NCBI RefSeq assembly: GCF_001570925.1
Contig: NZ_BCSP01000006.1
Coordinates: forward strand, 59,470 to 123,469
Source: [Zimmermannella] bifida NBRC 103089
GTDB taxonomy: Bacteria; Actinomycetota; Actinomycetes; Actinomycetales; Microbacteriaceae
Reading direction: 5' to 3'
DNA: 64,000 nt
Shown here: piece by piece, positions 1 through 7,531 of the stretch
Layout: each line of letters begins with the position of its first letter
Numbering within the stretch: position 1 is the first letter of the stretch
Translations under genes and position numbers: made by a program
The notes under the pieces: model-generated
What the model was told of the DNA's origin: nothing
The model's database searches: none
What the model saw: the letters and a program-made list of their open reading frames with translations, nothing else

Positions 1-2
1 AG

Positions 3-740
3 CTTGTTGACGCCAACACCGGCGCCGCATACGACCCGGCCACCTACCCCGAGGCAACCGCTGACGGTCTGTTCTTCGTTGCACTCGAAGCCAACGGTCA
101 CGTATACGCCTTTGCCCTCAACGCCGATGGCACCGCAGCACTCGTCGCTGACATCGACCCGGGACTTGGCGGCGCCATGGCGCTCGACTACGACCACCTC
201 ACCAATCAGCTCTGGGTCGTGGCCGACAACGGCTTCGAGGGCCGCATGGCCGCACTCACCTTCAACGGCGAGGCAACCCCGGCAGTCAAGCAGTACGCCG
301 GTAGCGCGAGTATGACGAAGCTCAACAACGAAGGTTTCGCCACGGTTCCGGTCGATCAGTGCATCGACGGCAACCGCCCGGCCTACTGGTTCGAAGATGG
401 CGTCAAGGTTGGCGCGCTGAAGCTCGGCGCCGTACCTTGCGAAATCGCCGCGGCTCCGGTCGAAAACCCGGTTGAGTCGACACCTGCAGTATCGACCGCA
501 TCCGCCGAACCTGCAGCCGCAGAAGCAGGCGACTCGAACACTGCCGAAGGCCTGGCCGAGACCGGTGCCGACAACCTCACCTGGATGCTGGTTGTTGCTG
601 GTGCCATCGTGGTGATCGGTGGTGGCCTGTTCTTGCTCAGCCGTCGCGGTCGCCAGGACGACGAAGACGATCTGAGCGACGACACTCCGGCAGGCGACAC
701 CCCGGCAGGCAACGCAGCCGACGCCGACCCAACCGCCTAG
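3..740 (+). CDS. Phytase-like esterase domain surface protein, C-terminal part (5' cut), LAETG-anchored
   Basis: The reading frame is open from the window edge, so the N-terminus lies outside. The visible part looks like the end of an esterase-like-activity-of-phytase beta-propeller domain, including a stretch with NNEGFA-like and RPAYWFEDGV motifs and a late Cys (AVPC) typical of the end of this domain. It is followed by an Ala/Pro/Glu-rich spacer, then LAETGAD, a hydrophobic segment and SRRGR. LAXTG plus membrane helix plus basic tail is the signal recognised by class E sortases of high-GC actinobacteria, so the protein is probably exported and wall-linked. An acidic, Asp-rich tail after the basic residues is unusual because it extends the cytoplasmic end. 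Substrate unknown. The family assignment is from remembered motif similarity, not a search. Confidence 0.75.
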   Translation, partial: LVDANTGAAYDPATYPEATADGLFFVALEANGHVYAFALNADGTAALVADIDPGLGGAMALDYDHLTNQLWVVADNGFEGRMAALTFNGEATPAVKQYAGSASMTKLNNEGFATVPVDQCIDGNRPAYWFEDGVKVGALKLGAVPCEIAAAPVENPVESTPAVSTASAEPAAAEAGDSNTAEGLAETGADNLTWMLVVAGAIVVIGGGLFLLSRRGRQDDEDDLSDDTPAGDTPAGNAADADPTA

Positions 741-756
741 TTCGGTAGCAACGCAC

Positions 757-790
757 ACTGACCCTCGCTTCGGCGGGGGCCAGTTGCTTT
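757..790 (+). terminator. Rho-independent-type hairpin after the phytase-like gene
   Basis: A 12-bp stem (757-768 with 773-784, one mismatch and one G-T pair) closes a ttcg tetraloop 17 nt after the stop codon, followed by a weak T-rich run (tgcttt). Confidence 0.6.
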
Positions 791-941
791 CCGGGCATGG
801 GGCACCCGTACGGATGCGGGGCGCAGGCAGGTGCGGTACCAGCGCAACGGTGTGAGACCAGTTGCTGTCGCGCCCGTTTGGTGCGGCATCAGGCCCGTAC
901 TGCACGTGTGCAGCCGGGCACCCCGCAACTCGGCACGGGAA

Positions 942-1847
942 TTAACCGAGCAACACCAGCGCGGCGGCACACGCGGCCAAATAGCCCAGCGCAACGACCG
1001 CATCCAGCCACGTGGCACGCAAGCGAACGCGTTCCGTGCGCGTGGGCGCAAAACCGAACCCGCGCACATCCATCGCCAACGCCACTCGATCCGCATGGCG
1101 AAGGGATGCGGCCAGTAGCGGTACCAGCGTCGCCAGCTGGCTGCGTACCCAGCCGATTGGTCCGCGTCCGAACCCGATGCCGCGGGCGCGCTGCGCCTGT
1201 CGAATCGTGGCGAGCTCGGTGCGGAAGCGCGGCACGAAGCGGAACGCCGCCAGCCCCGCATAGCCAAGTCGGTACGGCAGGTGCAGGTGCTGCACCATCG
1301 CGCGAATCAGGTCACCGCCTGAGGTCGTTGAGCCGCCCAAGAACGACACCGCCACGAGCGCCACGAGGCGAAGCCCCGTGGCCGCGCCCTCAGCGAGCGC
1401 ACCCGCATAAAAGCGCCAATCGCCAATGCGCAGCAGCTCGGGCGAATTCGCCACGAGCTCGGGGCGAATCCACACGCCAAGGGTGACGGCCAGAATCGCA
1501 ACCAGCAGCGGGGCCAGTACCAATAGCAGCAGCCGCTGTCGCCAGCGCATCCGCGACCCTACGAGCACGAGCAGCAGGGTAATGCCAATAATGGCGGCCG
1601 GAATGGCGTGATTGTGCACGAAGCACAGCGCCACCAGCACCGGAATGACCATCACAAGTTTGGTGAAGGGATGCACTCGGTGCAGGAACGGCAAGCGCAG
1701 CGCGAAGGCTTCGGCTTGCGTTGCGCGGTCGAGGCGAGCGTCGATGCGGGCGATTGCGGCATCGCGCTCGGCGGTGCTGAGTTCGGTGCTGAGCTCGGTG
1801 CGGAGTTCGGCGGCGTTGAGCTTCGGCGTTACCGGTTCGCGGATCAT
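942..1847 (-). CDS. ECF transporter T component (EcfT/CbiQ/YkoC family)
   Basis: Integral membrane scaffold of an energy-coupling-factor vitamin/metal importer, linking the S component to the two ATPase domains. The 301-residue protein has a charged N-terminal 50 residues, then hydrophobic helices from about residue 60 to 165 and at the C-terminus. A cytoplasmic region contains the A-R-G motif (QAQRARGIGFG, about residues 213-223) that couples T components to ATPases, and a second R-G-F segment (DVRGFGF). Its ATG overlaps the stop of the upstream ATPase gene by 4 nt (ATGA), so translation is probably coupled. Order S-AA-T with a fused ATPase matches the YkoEDC arrangement of Bacillus. Transported substrate is inferred only from the S subunit. 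Confidence 0.88.
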   Translation of the reverse strand: MIREPVTPKLNAAELRTELSTELSTAERDAAIARIDARLDRATQAEAFALRLPFLHRVHPFTKLVMVIPVLVALCFVHNHAIPAAIIGITLLLVLVGSRMRWRQRLLLLVLAPLLVAILAVTLGVWIRPELVANSPELLRIGDWRFYAGALAEGAATGLRLVALVAVSFLGGSTTSGGDLIRAMVQHLHLPYRLGYAGLAAFRFVPRFRTELATIRQAQRARGIGFGRGPIGWVRSQLATLVPLLAASLRHADRVALAMDVRGFGFAPTRTERVRLRATWLDAVVALGYLAACAAALVLLG

Positions 1848-3667
1848 GCGCGACCACCCGACCTACCCGCGGGCGGGGCGCCAACGAGCGCGCGCAATGC
1901 TGACATACGCGTCACCTCACGCAGCACCGCGGGAGTAGCGTCGGCCAGGCATTCGGCCAGTGGCGGCAGGCCGATGCCAAGGCGCGCGAACTCTGGCGAT
2001 CGCAGCACCGTGCCCGTGGCGCCGTCGGCAATGATGCGGCCGTCGGAGATGGCAACGACGCGGTCGCAGTGGTCGGCCACGAGCTGCAGATCGTGCGTGG
2101 CGAGGATGACGGTGGTGCCATCGTCGACCAGTTCGTGCAGCATGGCCACGAGCTCGGCGGCTCGCGCGCGATCCTGCCCAAAGGTCGGTTCGTCGAGCAC
2201 CAGGATGCGGGCGCCCGAGATCAGCGCGGCAGCAACCGAGAGGCGTCGCTTCTGGCCGCCGCTGAGGGTAAACGGATGCGCATCGGCCAGTTCGCGCAGA
2301 TCAAACCGGTCGAGGGACGCGTCGACGCGGGCCTGGATCTCGGCGCGGTCGAGTCGCTGTGCGCGCAGCTCGATGGCAAGCTCGTCGCGCACCGTGTCGG
2401 TGAGGAACTGGTGCTCGGGGTTCTGGAACACGAACCCGAGGCGTTCGCGAAGCGCGCGTGGACGCAACGTGGCTGCATCCTGCCCCTCGAGCTGCACCGT
2501 GCCGCGCGGCGGCGGAGTAATGCCCGCGATCGCCTGCAGTAGCGTGGTTTTGCCCGCACCGTTCGGGCCGACCACGGCGGTGAGCGAGGCCGGTGGGATG
2601 CGCAGCGAGACGTTGTCGAGGCGCGTGCGGTTGCCGGTGCGCACCGTCAGCGAACGCACCTCGATGGCGGGGCAGTCGGCAGCAGGTGCCACAGGTTCGG
2701 TACGGGGCATCGAGGGGAGCCCCGCGGTGATCGAGGCCGCAGCTGCGCCCAAAAGCGTGCGCAACTGGTCGCCGTGAACCGGGAGCTGCGCATCCGCTGC
2801 CAGCCAACCGGCGTCTTGCAGCACCAGCGCCGATTCGGTGGCAACCGGCAGCCACACGCCAAGTTCGCGCAGCAGCGCAACCTGCTCGGTAAACACCTGC
2901 TGCGGGGTGCCGTGCGCGGCCATACGGCCGTCACGGTCGAGCACCAGCACGCGGTCTGCAATGCGCAGCGCCTGGTCGACATTGTGCTCCACCAGCACGA
3001 TCGCCACGTCGCCGGTGGCAAGCAGTTCGGCGAGCACGTCATAGACCGCGGCGGTGGATGCCGGGTCGAGGTTGGCGGTGGGTTCGTCCAAGATCAGCAC
3101 TTCGGCACCCTGTGCGAGTGCGCCGGCAATCGCCAGGCGCTGTCGCTGGCCGCCCGAAAGCGTCTCGGGGGCGTCATCGCGCCGTTCCCAAAGCCCGGTT
3201 GCGCGCAGGGCCCGAGCAACGCGGGCCTCGATTTCAGCAACCGGATGCCCAAAGTTTTCGGGTGCGAACGCGACTTCGTCGTAGACGGTACCGGCCACAA
3301 TCTGCGCGTCCGCATCCTGCATTACCAGCGCGACGTGCTGCGCCGCGTGCGGCACGTCAAGCTCGGCGAGTGGCGCACCGCTGAGGGTGACGTCACCGCG
3401 AGTTTGCGCCCAGATCGCCTTGGGGATAAGCCCGGTGCAGGCCATCGCGAGTGTCGATTTGCCGCAGCCGCTCGGCCCCATGATCAGCAGCGCTTCGCCG
3501 GGCTGTACCGAGAATGAGGCTCGCACTGGAGCTGCGGCGGCCGCGCCGCGGTGCTTCACACTGAGTTCGCTAACGCGCAGACCGCGTTCGTTCGGCCGTA
3601 ATGCGTTGGGCTGGGGTGCGTTGGGCCGTGGCGCGTTGTGCTGTGGTTTGGGGGTGGATGCGGTCAT
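1844..3667 (-). CDS. ECF transporter double ATPase (fused EcfA-EcfA', YkoD-like)
   Basis: Two complete ABC ATPase domains in one 607-residue chain supply ATP hydrolysis for an ECF importer. Domain 1 has Walker A GPSGCGKST at residues 64-72, signature LSGGQRQR and Walker B VLILDEPTANLD. Domain 2 has GPNGAGKTT, LSGGQKRR and ILVLDEPTFGQD. Both sites look catalytically competent. The first 30 residues are a Pro/Asn/Arg repeat with no known role. The gene overlaps the S-component gene upstream and the T-component gene downstream by 4 nt each. Single-chain double ATPases are usual in YkoD-type systems, whereas group II ECF modules encode them separately. Confidence 0.92.
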   Translation of the reverse strand: MTASTPKPQHNAPRPNAPQPNALRPNERGLRVSELSVKHRGAAAAAPVRASFSVQPGEALLIMGPSGCGKSTLAMACTGLIPKAIWAQTRGDVTLSGAPLAELDVPHAAQHVALVMQDADAQIVAGTVYDEVAFAPENFGHPVAEIEARVARALRATGLWERRDDAPETLSGGQRQRLAIAGALAQGAEVLILDEPTANLDPASTAAVYDVLAELLATGDVAIVLVEHNVDQALRIADRVLVLDRDGRMAAHGTPQQVFTEQVALLRELGVWLPVATESALVLQDAGWLAADAQLPVHGDQLRTLLGAAAASITAGLPSMPRTEPVAPAADCPAIEVRSLTVRTGNRTRLDNVSLRIPPASLTAVVGPNGAGKTTLLQAIAGITPPPRGTVQLEGQDAATLRPRALRERLGFVFQNPEHQFLTDTVRDELAIELRAQRLDRAEIQARVDASLDRFDLRELADAHPFTLSGGQKRRLSVAAALISGARILVLDEPTFGQDRARAAELVAMLHELVDDGTTVILATHDLQLVADHCDRVVAISDGRIIADGATGTVLRSPEFARLGIGLPPLAECLADATPAVLREVTRMSALRALVGAPPAGRSGGRA

Positions 3668-4362
3668 CGTCCGGTTGGCTGCGGTGGTTCTGGCAGCGCG
3701 CCGTCGGTTGTCGCGTCAGCGCCGTCGTCCCAATCGTCGGTCGTCGCGTCGGTTTCTGTGTCGGTCAGACCGCGAGCGACGCCGGCACGATCGAGTGCCC
3801 GTGCCAACCAGAGCGCCACGGCGGTAAACATCGGCGGCGAAATGATGAACGCGCCAACGATGATTCCTGCGGCAAGCGGCGTGAACTGCTCACCGCGCAG
3901 GATGCCGAATGCGGCGCCGGAGACGAGCAGCCCCTGGACGATGGCGGCAACGGCGAAGAGCCACGGTTTCCAAACGCGATACCGGGCGACGGCAAACGGC
4001 ACCTCTTGCATCGCGCCAACGGCCAAGCTCACCACAAACGCCATGAATAGGATCGGCTGAAACGGTGCCGAGACCAATCCGGCGAGGGCCGAAGTCAGCA
4101 TCGCAACGCCGGGGCGACGGAACATTGCCTGGGCGAGCGTGCCCGGCAAGAAATAGATACCCATCGTCAGGCCGTATACGAACGGCACCGTGTTGACGGC
4201 GATGCCGCCGATCAGTGCGTGGGCGGTGAAGAGCACGCCTCCGGCTACACCAATGGCCGCGCAGGTCATCAGCAGCCGGGTGCTGAGCGGTCGACCGCGT
4301 TCGAGCCGAGCGGCAGCGGCCGGTGCGCTGGACGGTTCTTGGGGCGGGATATGCGACGTCAC
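3664..4362 (-). CDS. ECF transporter substrate-binding S component, YkoE-like
   Basis: A 232-residue, very hydrophobic protein with about five or six membrane helices between residues 28 and 200 and an acidic Asp/Thr-rich tail. A G-I-Y-F-L-P-G segment followed by RRPGVAMLTSALAGL resembles the corresponding helix of YkoE, the S component for thiamin precursors, and the fused ATPase and T component that follow have the YkoD-YkoC order. Start is GTG at 4362, directly in front of MTSHIPPQ. A thiamin-type substrate is therefore likely, but no TPP riboswitch is visible in the leader, so the substrate stays uncertain. Confidence 0.7.
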   Translation of the reverse strand: MTSHIPPQEPSSAPAAAARLERGRPLSTRLLMTCAAIGVAGGVLFTAHALIGGIAVNTVPFVYGLTMGIYFLPGTLAQAMFRRPGVAMLTSALAGLVSAPFQPILFMAFVVSLAVGAMQEVPFAVARYRVWKPWLFAVAAIVQGLLVSGAAFGILRGEQFTPLAAGIIVGAFIISPPMFTAVALWLARALDRAGVARGLTDTETDATTDDWDDGADATTDGALPEPPQPTGR

Positions 4363-4378
4363 GATACCTGCAAGTGTA
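4363..4378 (-). promoter_or_regulatory. -10 box of the ECF operon, very short leader
   Basis: On the minus strand TACACT (4378-4373) lies 10 nt before the GTG start of the YkoE-like gene, with no purine-rich ribosome site in between. This would give a transcript with almost no 5' leader. The -35 region is not convincing. Confidence 0.4.
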
Positions 4379-4571
4379 GTCGCGAACGCTGCCCACGCTC
4401 TATTGGAAACCGGCGATCAACGGTGGAATTACGCGGAACGCGAGACACCGCATCCGATTGAAAATGCATATTGTGCACCGTGGGTTTCCCGTTTCGCTAA
4501 CAACTCGTTACTCGCCGCCGATAGGTTTCACCCGAAAGTAGGACGACGTTCGTCCAGTAACGGAGGTTTCG

Positions 4572-4973
4572 TTGCAGCAAACGACTGTCGTCATGGTTGA
4601 GCCCCAGCCGCTGGTTCGCGAGGGGTTTTCGCTGATTATTTCGGCAGTCGAGGACATTCGCATCGTCGCTCAGGGCGCGTCACTCGCAGATGCGCCGACG
4701 CTCGTTGCCAGGCACCGTCCCGACGTGCTGTGCCTATCGGTGCGTCTGACTGACGGCGACGCCCGTGACGTTACCGCGACCATCCGCGAACTGCGGGAAC
4801 CAGCGCCGTACATCGTGTTGTTGACGGGCCGAAAGGATGCGCCGCTCGTAGATTCGCTGCGCATCAGTGACGGCGTTCGGGTGCTGTCGAAGTACGCGCC
4901 ACCAGAAGAAATCATCGAGACGATTCGTCAGGTTGGGCATTCGGTGCGCCGCAGCATGCGCGCGGCGAGTTAA
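4572..4973 (+). CDS. Stand-alone NarL/LuxR-type receiver domain lacking the phospho-acceptor Asp
   Basis: A 133-residue protein with the complete receiver fold: strand 1 VVMVEPQPLVREGF, strand 3 DVLCLSVRL, LLTG with Thr85 and the VLSK lysine (Lys107). The residues that make a receiver phosphorylatable are altered. The usual acidic pair at the end of strand 1 is Glu10-Pro11, and the phospho-acceptor position is Ser56 instead of Asp. No helix-turn-helix output domain follows: the stop at 4971-4973 is followed by non-coding sequence. Start TTG 4572 is chosen because GGAGG lies at 4562-4566, 5 nt upstream. It is likely a phosphorylation-independent signalling or scaffold protein, with partner unknown. 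It sits between the divergent ECF operon and the ABC exporter genes. Confidence 0.8.
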   Translation: MQQTTVVMVEPQPLVREGFSLIISAVEDIRIVAQGASLADAPTLVARHRPDVLCLSVRLTDGDARDVTATIRELREPAPYIVLLTGRKDAPLVDSLRISDGVRVLSKYAPPEEIIETIRQVGHSVRRSMRAAS

Positions 4974-5161
4974 GCCGGCATATTCGCGCGGTAACCGTGC
5001 ATCGGCACGGGGCGTATAACCCTTGCCGGCATGTCTAAACGATTCACTCGCGACGCCGCCGGGTCAATTTCGGGTTTCACTGGGTGTGTAGACTCCGAGT
5101 GAAATCGGTTTATACGCCGCATTTTCCACCGTCCACGATCCGACAACAGAGAGACTCTCAA

Positions 5162-6079
5162 TTGCTGCAGATCCAAGGCATTAGCCACTGGTACGGCGAT
5201 CGGCAGGTCCTTGACGGCGTGACGTTCGACATCAAGCCCGGTCGTCTTACGGGGTTTGTTGGTGCGAACGGTGCCGGTAAGACCACGACGATGCGCGCCA
5301 TTCTCGGCCTGATTCACCCGACCGAAGGCGTCACGCTGCTCAACGGCAAGCCCGTGACGGATCAGGACCGTGCCCGATTCGGCTACATGCCCGAAGAACG
5401 CGGCCTGTACCCCAAGATGAAGGTGCGCGAGCAGATCATCTACTTTGCTCGCCTGCACGGTGTCGAGAAGGCCGAAGCGGGCCGCCGCACCGACGAGCTC
5501 CTCGAAGTTGTGGGGCTGAGCGAACGCAAGGACGACCTGCTCGAGTCGCTGTCGCTGGGTAACCAGCAGCGCGCACAGATCTGCGTTTCGCTGGTGCACA
5601 ACCCCGAGTTCTTGATTCTCGACGAGCCGTTCTCGGGTCTCGACCCGGTTGCGGTGGATGCGGTGCTCGGTGTGCTGCGCGAAGTCGCGGACCGCGGTGT
5701 GCCAGTCCTGTTCTCGTCGCACCAGCTCGACGTGGTTGAACGACTGAGCGACGACCTCGTCATCATCGCGGACGGCAAGATCCGTGCCACGGGCACGCGC
5801 GAAGAACTCCAGCGTCACCACTCGCGCGGGCTGTACCGCATCGGTGCGCAGCAGCTCGGATGGCTCGAGGGCATGACCGACGTCGAACTCGTCGCGAGCG
5901 AGAACGGTGAACAGGTCATCCGCATCCAGCTTGACCCGACGCTTGATGACGATGCCGCCGAAGCTGCAGGCGCCAAGCGCGCACAAGACGTGCTCCGCGA
6001 AGCGCTCGCGCACGGCGAGGTATCCGTATTCCAGCGCGAGCTGACGCCGCTCGTTCAGATCTTCCGTGAGGTGCGCTAG
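5162..6079 (+). CDS. ABC transporter ATP-binding protein (NatA/YhaQ-like)
   Basis: A 305-residue ATPase: Walker A GANGAGKTTT near residue 37, a degenerate signature (LSLGNQQR in place of LSGGQ), Walker B FLILDEPFSGLD and H-loop SSHQ. The C-terminal third is an extension found in NatA/YhaQ proteins that ends with LTPLVQIFREVR. It pairs with the permease that starts 3 nt after its stop and probably drives export (Na+, drug or lipid; not determinable). TTG at 5162 is preferred over the farther upstream in-frame ATG because the conserved domain begins at LQIQGISHWYG and AGAGAG lies 9-15 nt upstream. Confidence 0.88.
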   Translation: MLQIQGISHWYGDRQVLDGVTFDIKPGRLTGFVGANGAGKTTTMRAILGLIHPTEGVTLLNGKPVTDQDRARFGYMPEERGLYPKMKVREQIIYFARLHGVEKAEAGRRTDELLEVVGLSERKDDLLESLSLGNQQRAQICVSLVHNPEFLILDEPFSGLDPVAVDAVLGVLREVADRGVPVLFSSHQLDVVERLSDDLVIIADGKIRATGTREELQRHHSRGLYRIGAQQLGWLEGMTDVELVASENGEQVIRIQLDPTLDDDAAEAAGAKRAQDVLREALAHGEVSVFQRELTPLVQIFREVR

Positions 6080-6081
6080 TC

Positions 6082-7287
6082 ATGACTACTACGACCACTC
6101 CCGCAACGACCCCGAAGAGCGACGCGACGGTCGTTTCGGTGTCGAAGGGCATCCAGCTCATTGCTGAGCGCGAACTGCTCAGCACCGTGCGCTCGAAGGC
6201 ATTCATCTGGAGCACCATTTCATCAGTCGTGCTGATTCTGCTGGTGGTATTCGGTCAGAAGTTCATCGGCGAGTTCTTTAGCGGCCTGGCTGGGCAAAGC
6301 AACGACCATACAGTTGCCACGACGCTCGACATCAAGGGCCTTCCGGGCGCTGACGAGCTGCCGTTTGAATTCAAGAAGGTTGAATCGCCCGAATCGGCGC
6401 TTACGCAGCTCAAGGACGGTGATGTCGACGCCGTCGTGCTCCTCACCGAAGAAACCAATGGGCTTGAACTGTATGCACAGTCGGGTGAGGCGGCGACGCT
6501 CAATGCGCAAGTTCCGCTCACCGTGATTGGTCTGGATGACGTCAAGAACGAAATTGTTGGTTCGCTCACCGTGGCACCGAACACGGCCTTGGCACAGCAG
6601 CCTGACAACAGCGGATTCGATCCCATGGCGCGCATGTGGCTCGGCATGGGCTTTGGTGTGATGTTCTTCAGCGCACTGATCATGTCGACGCAGCGGCTTT
6701 CGCAGTCGATCGTCGAAGAGAAAGCCTCGCGCATCGTTGAGCTGCTTGTTTCGACGGTTTCGGCGAACACGATTCTCGCGGGCAAGATCATCGCGGGCAC
6801 CATTCTGGCGGTGGGTCAGTTGCTGCTGATTGCCGTGGTGCTGCTCGTCGCATTGTTCGCCTCGGGCGCGCAAGAATTTGCCATGATGCTGCTGCCCGCT
6901 GCCGGCTGGTACATTCTGCTGACGGTCTTCGGCTACATGCTCTACGCAGCCATGTACGCGGGGGTGAGCGCGACGCTCAGTCGACCAGAAGATGTTGCGA
7001 GCGCGACCGCGCCGATCGTCTACCTGCTGATGGTGCCGTACATGGGTACGTTCCTTGGTGCCTCGAACCCGACGGTCATGACCTGGCTCAGCTACCTGCC
7101 GATTTCGTCGCCGGTAGCAATGCCGGTGCGAGTGCTGTTCGGTGACGCCCAGTGGTGGGAACCGATCGTGGCGCTCGCGATCCTGGTGGTTTCGGCTGCG
7201 CTGCTGACCATGCTGGCGGGCCGGATGTACCGGAACTCGCTGCTGCGTACCGGCCGCGTCAAGATCATCGAAGCGATCAAGTCGTAG
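6082..7287 (+). CDS. ABC-2 family permease (NatB/YhaP-like)
   Basis: A 401-residue membrane partner of the preceding ATPase. A cytoplasmic lead (about 30 residues) with RELLSTVRSKAF, typical of ABC-2 exporters, is followed by one helix (about 45-65). A large extracytoplasmic domain (about 70-190) comes next, then five or six helices from about residue 190 to 385. The motif EEKASRIVELLVST after the second helix is characteristic of the NatB/YhaP group. Only two bases separate it from the ATPase stop codon, so the pair is one operon. Substrate not visible from sequence. Confidence 0.88.
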   Translation: MTTTTTPATTPKSDATVVSVSKGIQLIAERELLSTVRSKAFIWSTISSVVLILLVVFGQKFIGEFFSGLAGQSNDHTVATTLDIKGLPGADELPFEFKKVESPESALTQLKDGDVDAVVLLTEETNGLELYAQSGEAATLNAQVPLTVIGLDDVKNEIVGSLTVAPNTALAQQPDNSGFDPMARMWLGMGFGVMFFSALIMSTQRLSQSIVEEKASRIVELLVSTVSANTILAGKIIAGTILAVGQLLLIAVVLLVALFASGAQEFAMMLLPAAGWYILLTVFGYMLYAAMYAGVSATLSRPEDVASATAPIVYLLMVPYMGTFLGASNPTVMTWLSYLPISSPVAMPVRVLFGDAQWWEPIVALAILVVSAALLTMLAGRMYRNSLLRTGRVKIIEAIKS

Positions 7288-7306
7288 CGACCCATTAGCT
7301 GTCTGG

Positions 7307-7366
7307 CGGCCGTCGGCTGCTGTGACCGTGCAGAAGATTCTGCCCGGTTGTGGCGCCCGACGGCCG
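7307..7366. repeat. Nested inverted repeats between exporter and acyl-CoA oxidase genes
   Basis: A perfect 10-bp inverted repeat (7307-7316 with 7357-7366, CGGCCGTCGG type) encloses a second perfect hairpin, GCAGAA/TTCTGC (7330-7335 with 7338-7343, 2-nt loop). No T-tract follows. It could terminate the exporter operon or form a structured RNA. Confidence 0.5.
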
Positions 7367-7519
7367 TTGGCGTTTCCAGAGCTGATGAAGCGGCATCCTT
7401 ATATGCATTGGTAGGTTCGCGCCGGGTCGGTTTGTAGCAAGCCTCCGAGAATTGGCCCGTGCTCGATCTTGCGGTTGTAGTGGATGCGCAGATCGCTCGA
7501 CGGGGCTCGTCGGGTTTCT

Positions 7520-7531
7520 TAGATTGCCGGC
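7520..7531 (+). promoter_or_regulatory. Leaderless-type -10 box before the acyl-CoA oxidase
   Basis: TAGATT at 7520-7525 ends 6 nt before the ATG at 7532, so transcription should begin at or next to the start codon. No Shine-Dalgarno sequence is present. Confidence 0.55.

Noticed and set aside
1608..2777. 389-codon open frame on the plus strand
   Set aside because: Antisense to the ECF T and ATPase genes; Ser/Arg-rich with no motif.
4363..4571. TPP riboswitch ahead of the ECF operon
   Set aside because: I looked for the conserved pyrimidine-sensor and CTGAGA-type segments on the minus strand and saw none. The promoter lies too near the start codon.
4974..5160. Helix-turn-helix continuation of the receiver gene after a frameshift
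   Set aside because: No frame after the stop encodes a NarL/LuxR HTH motif. The protein appears naturally short.
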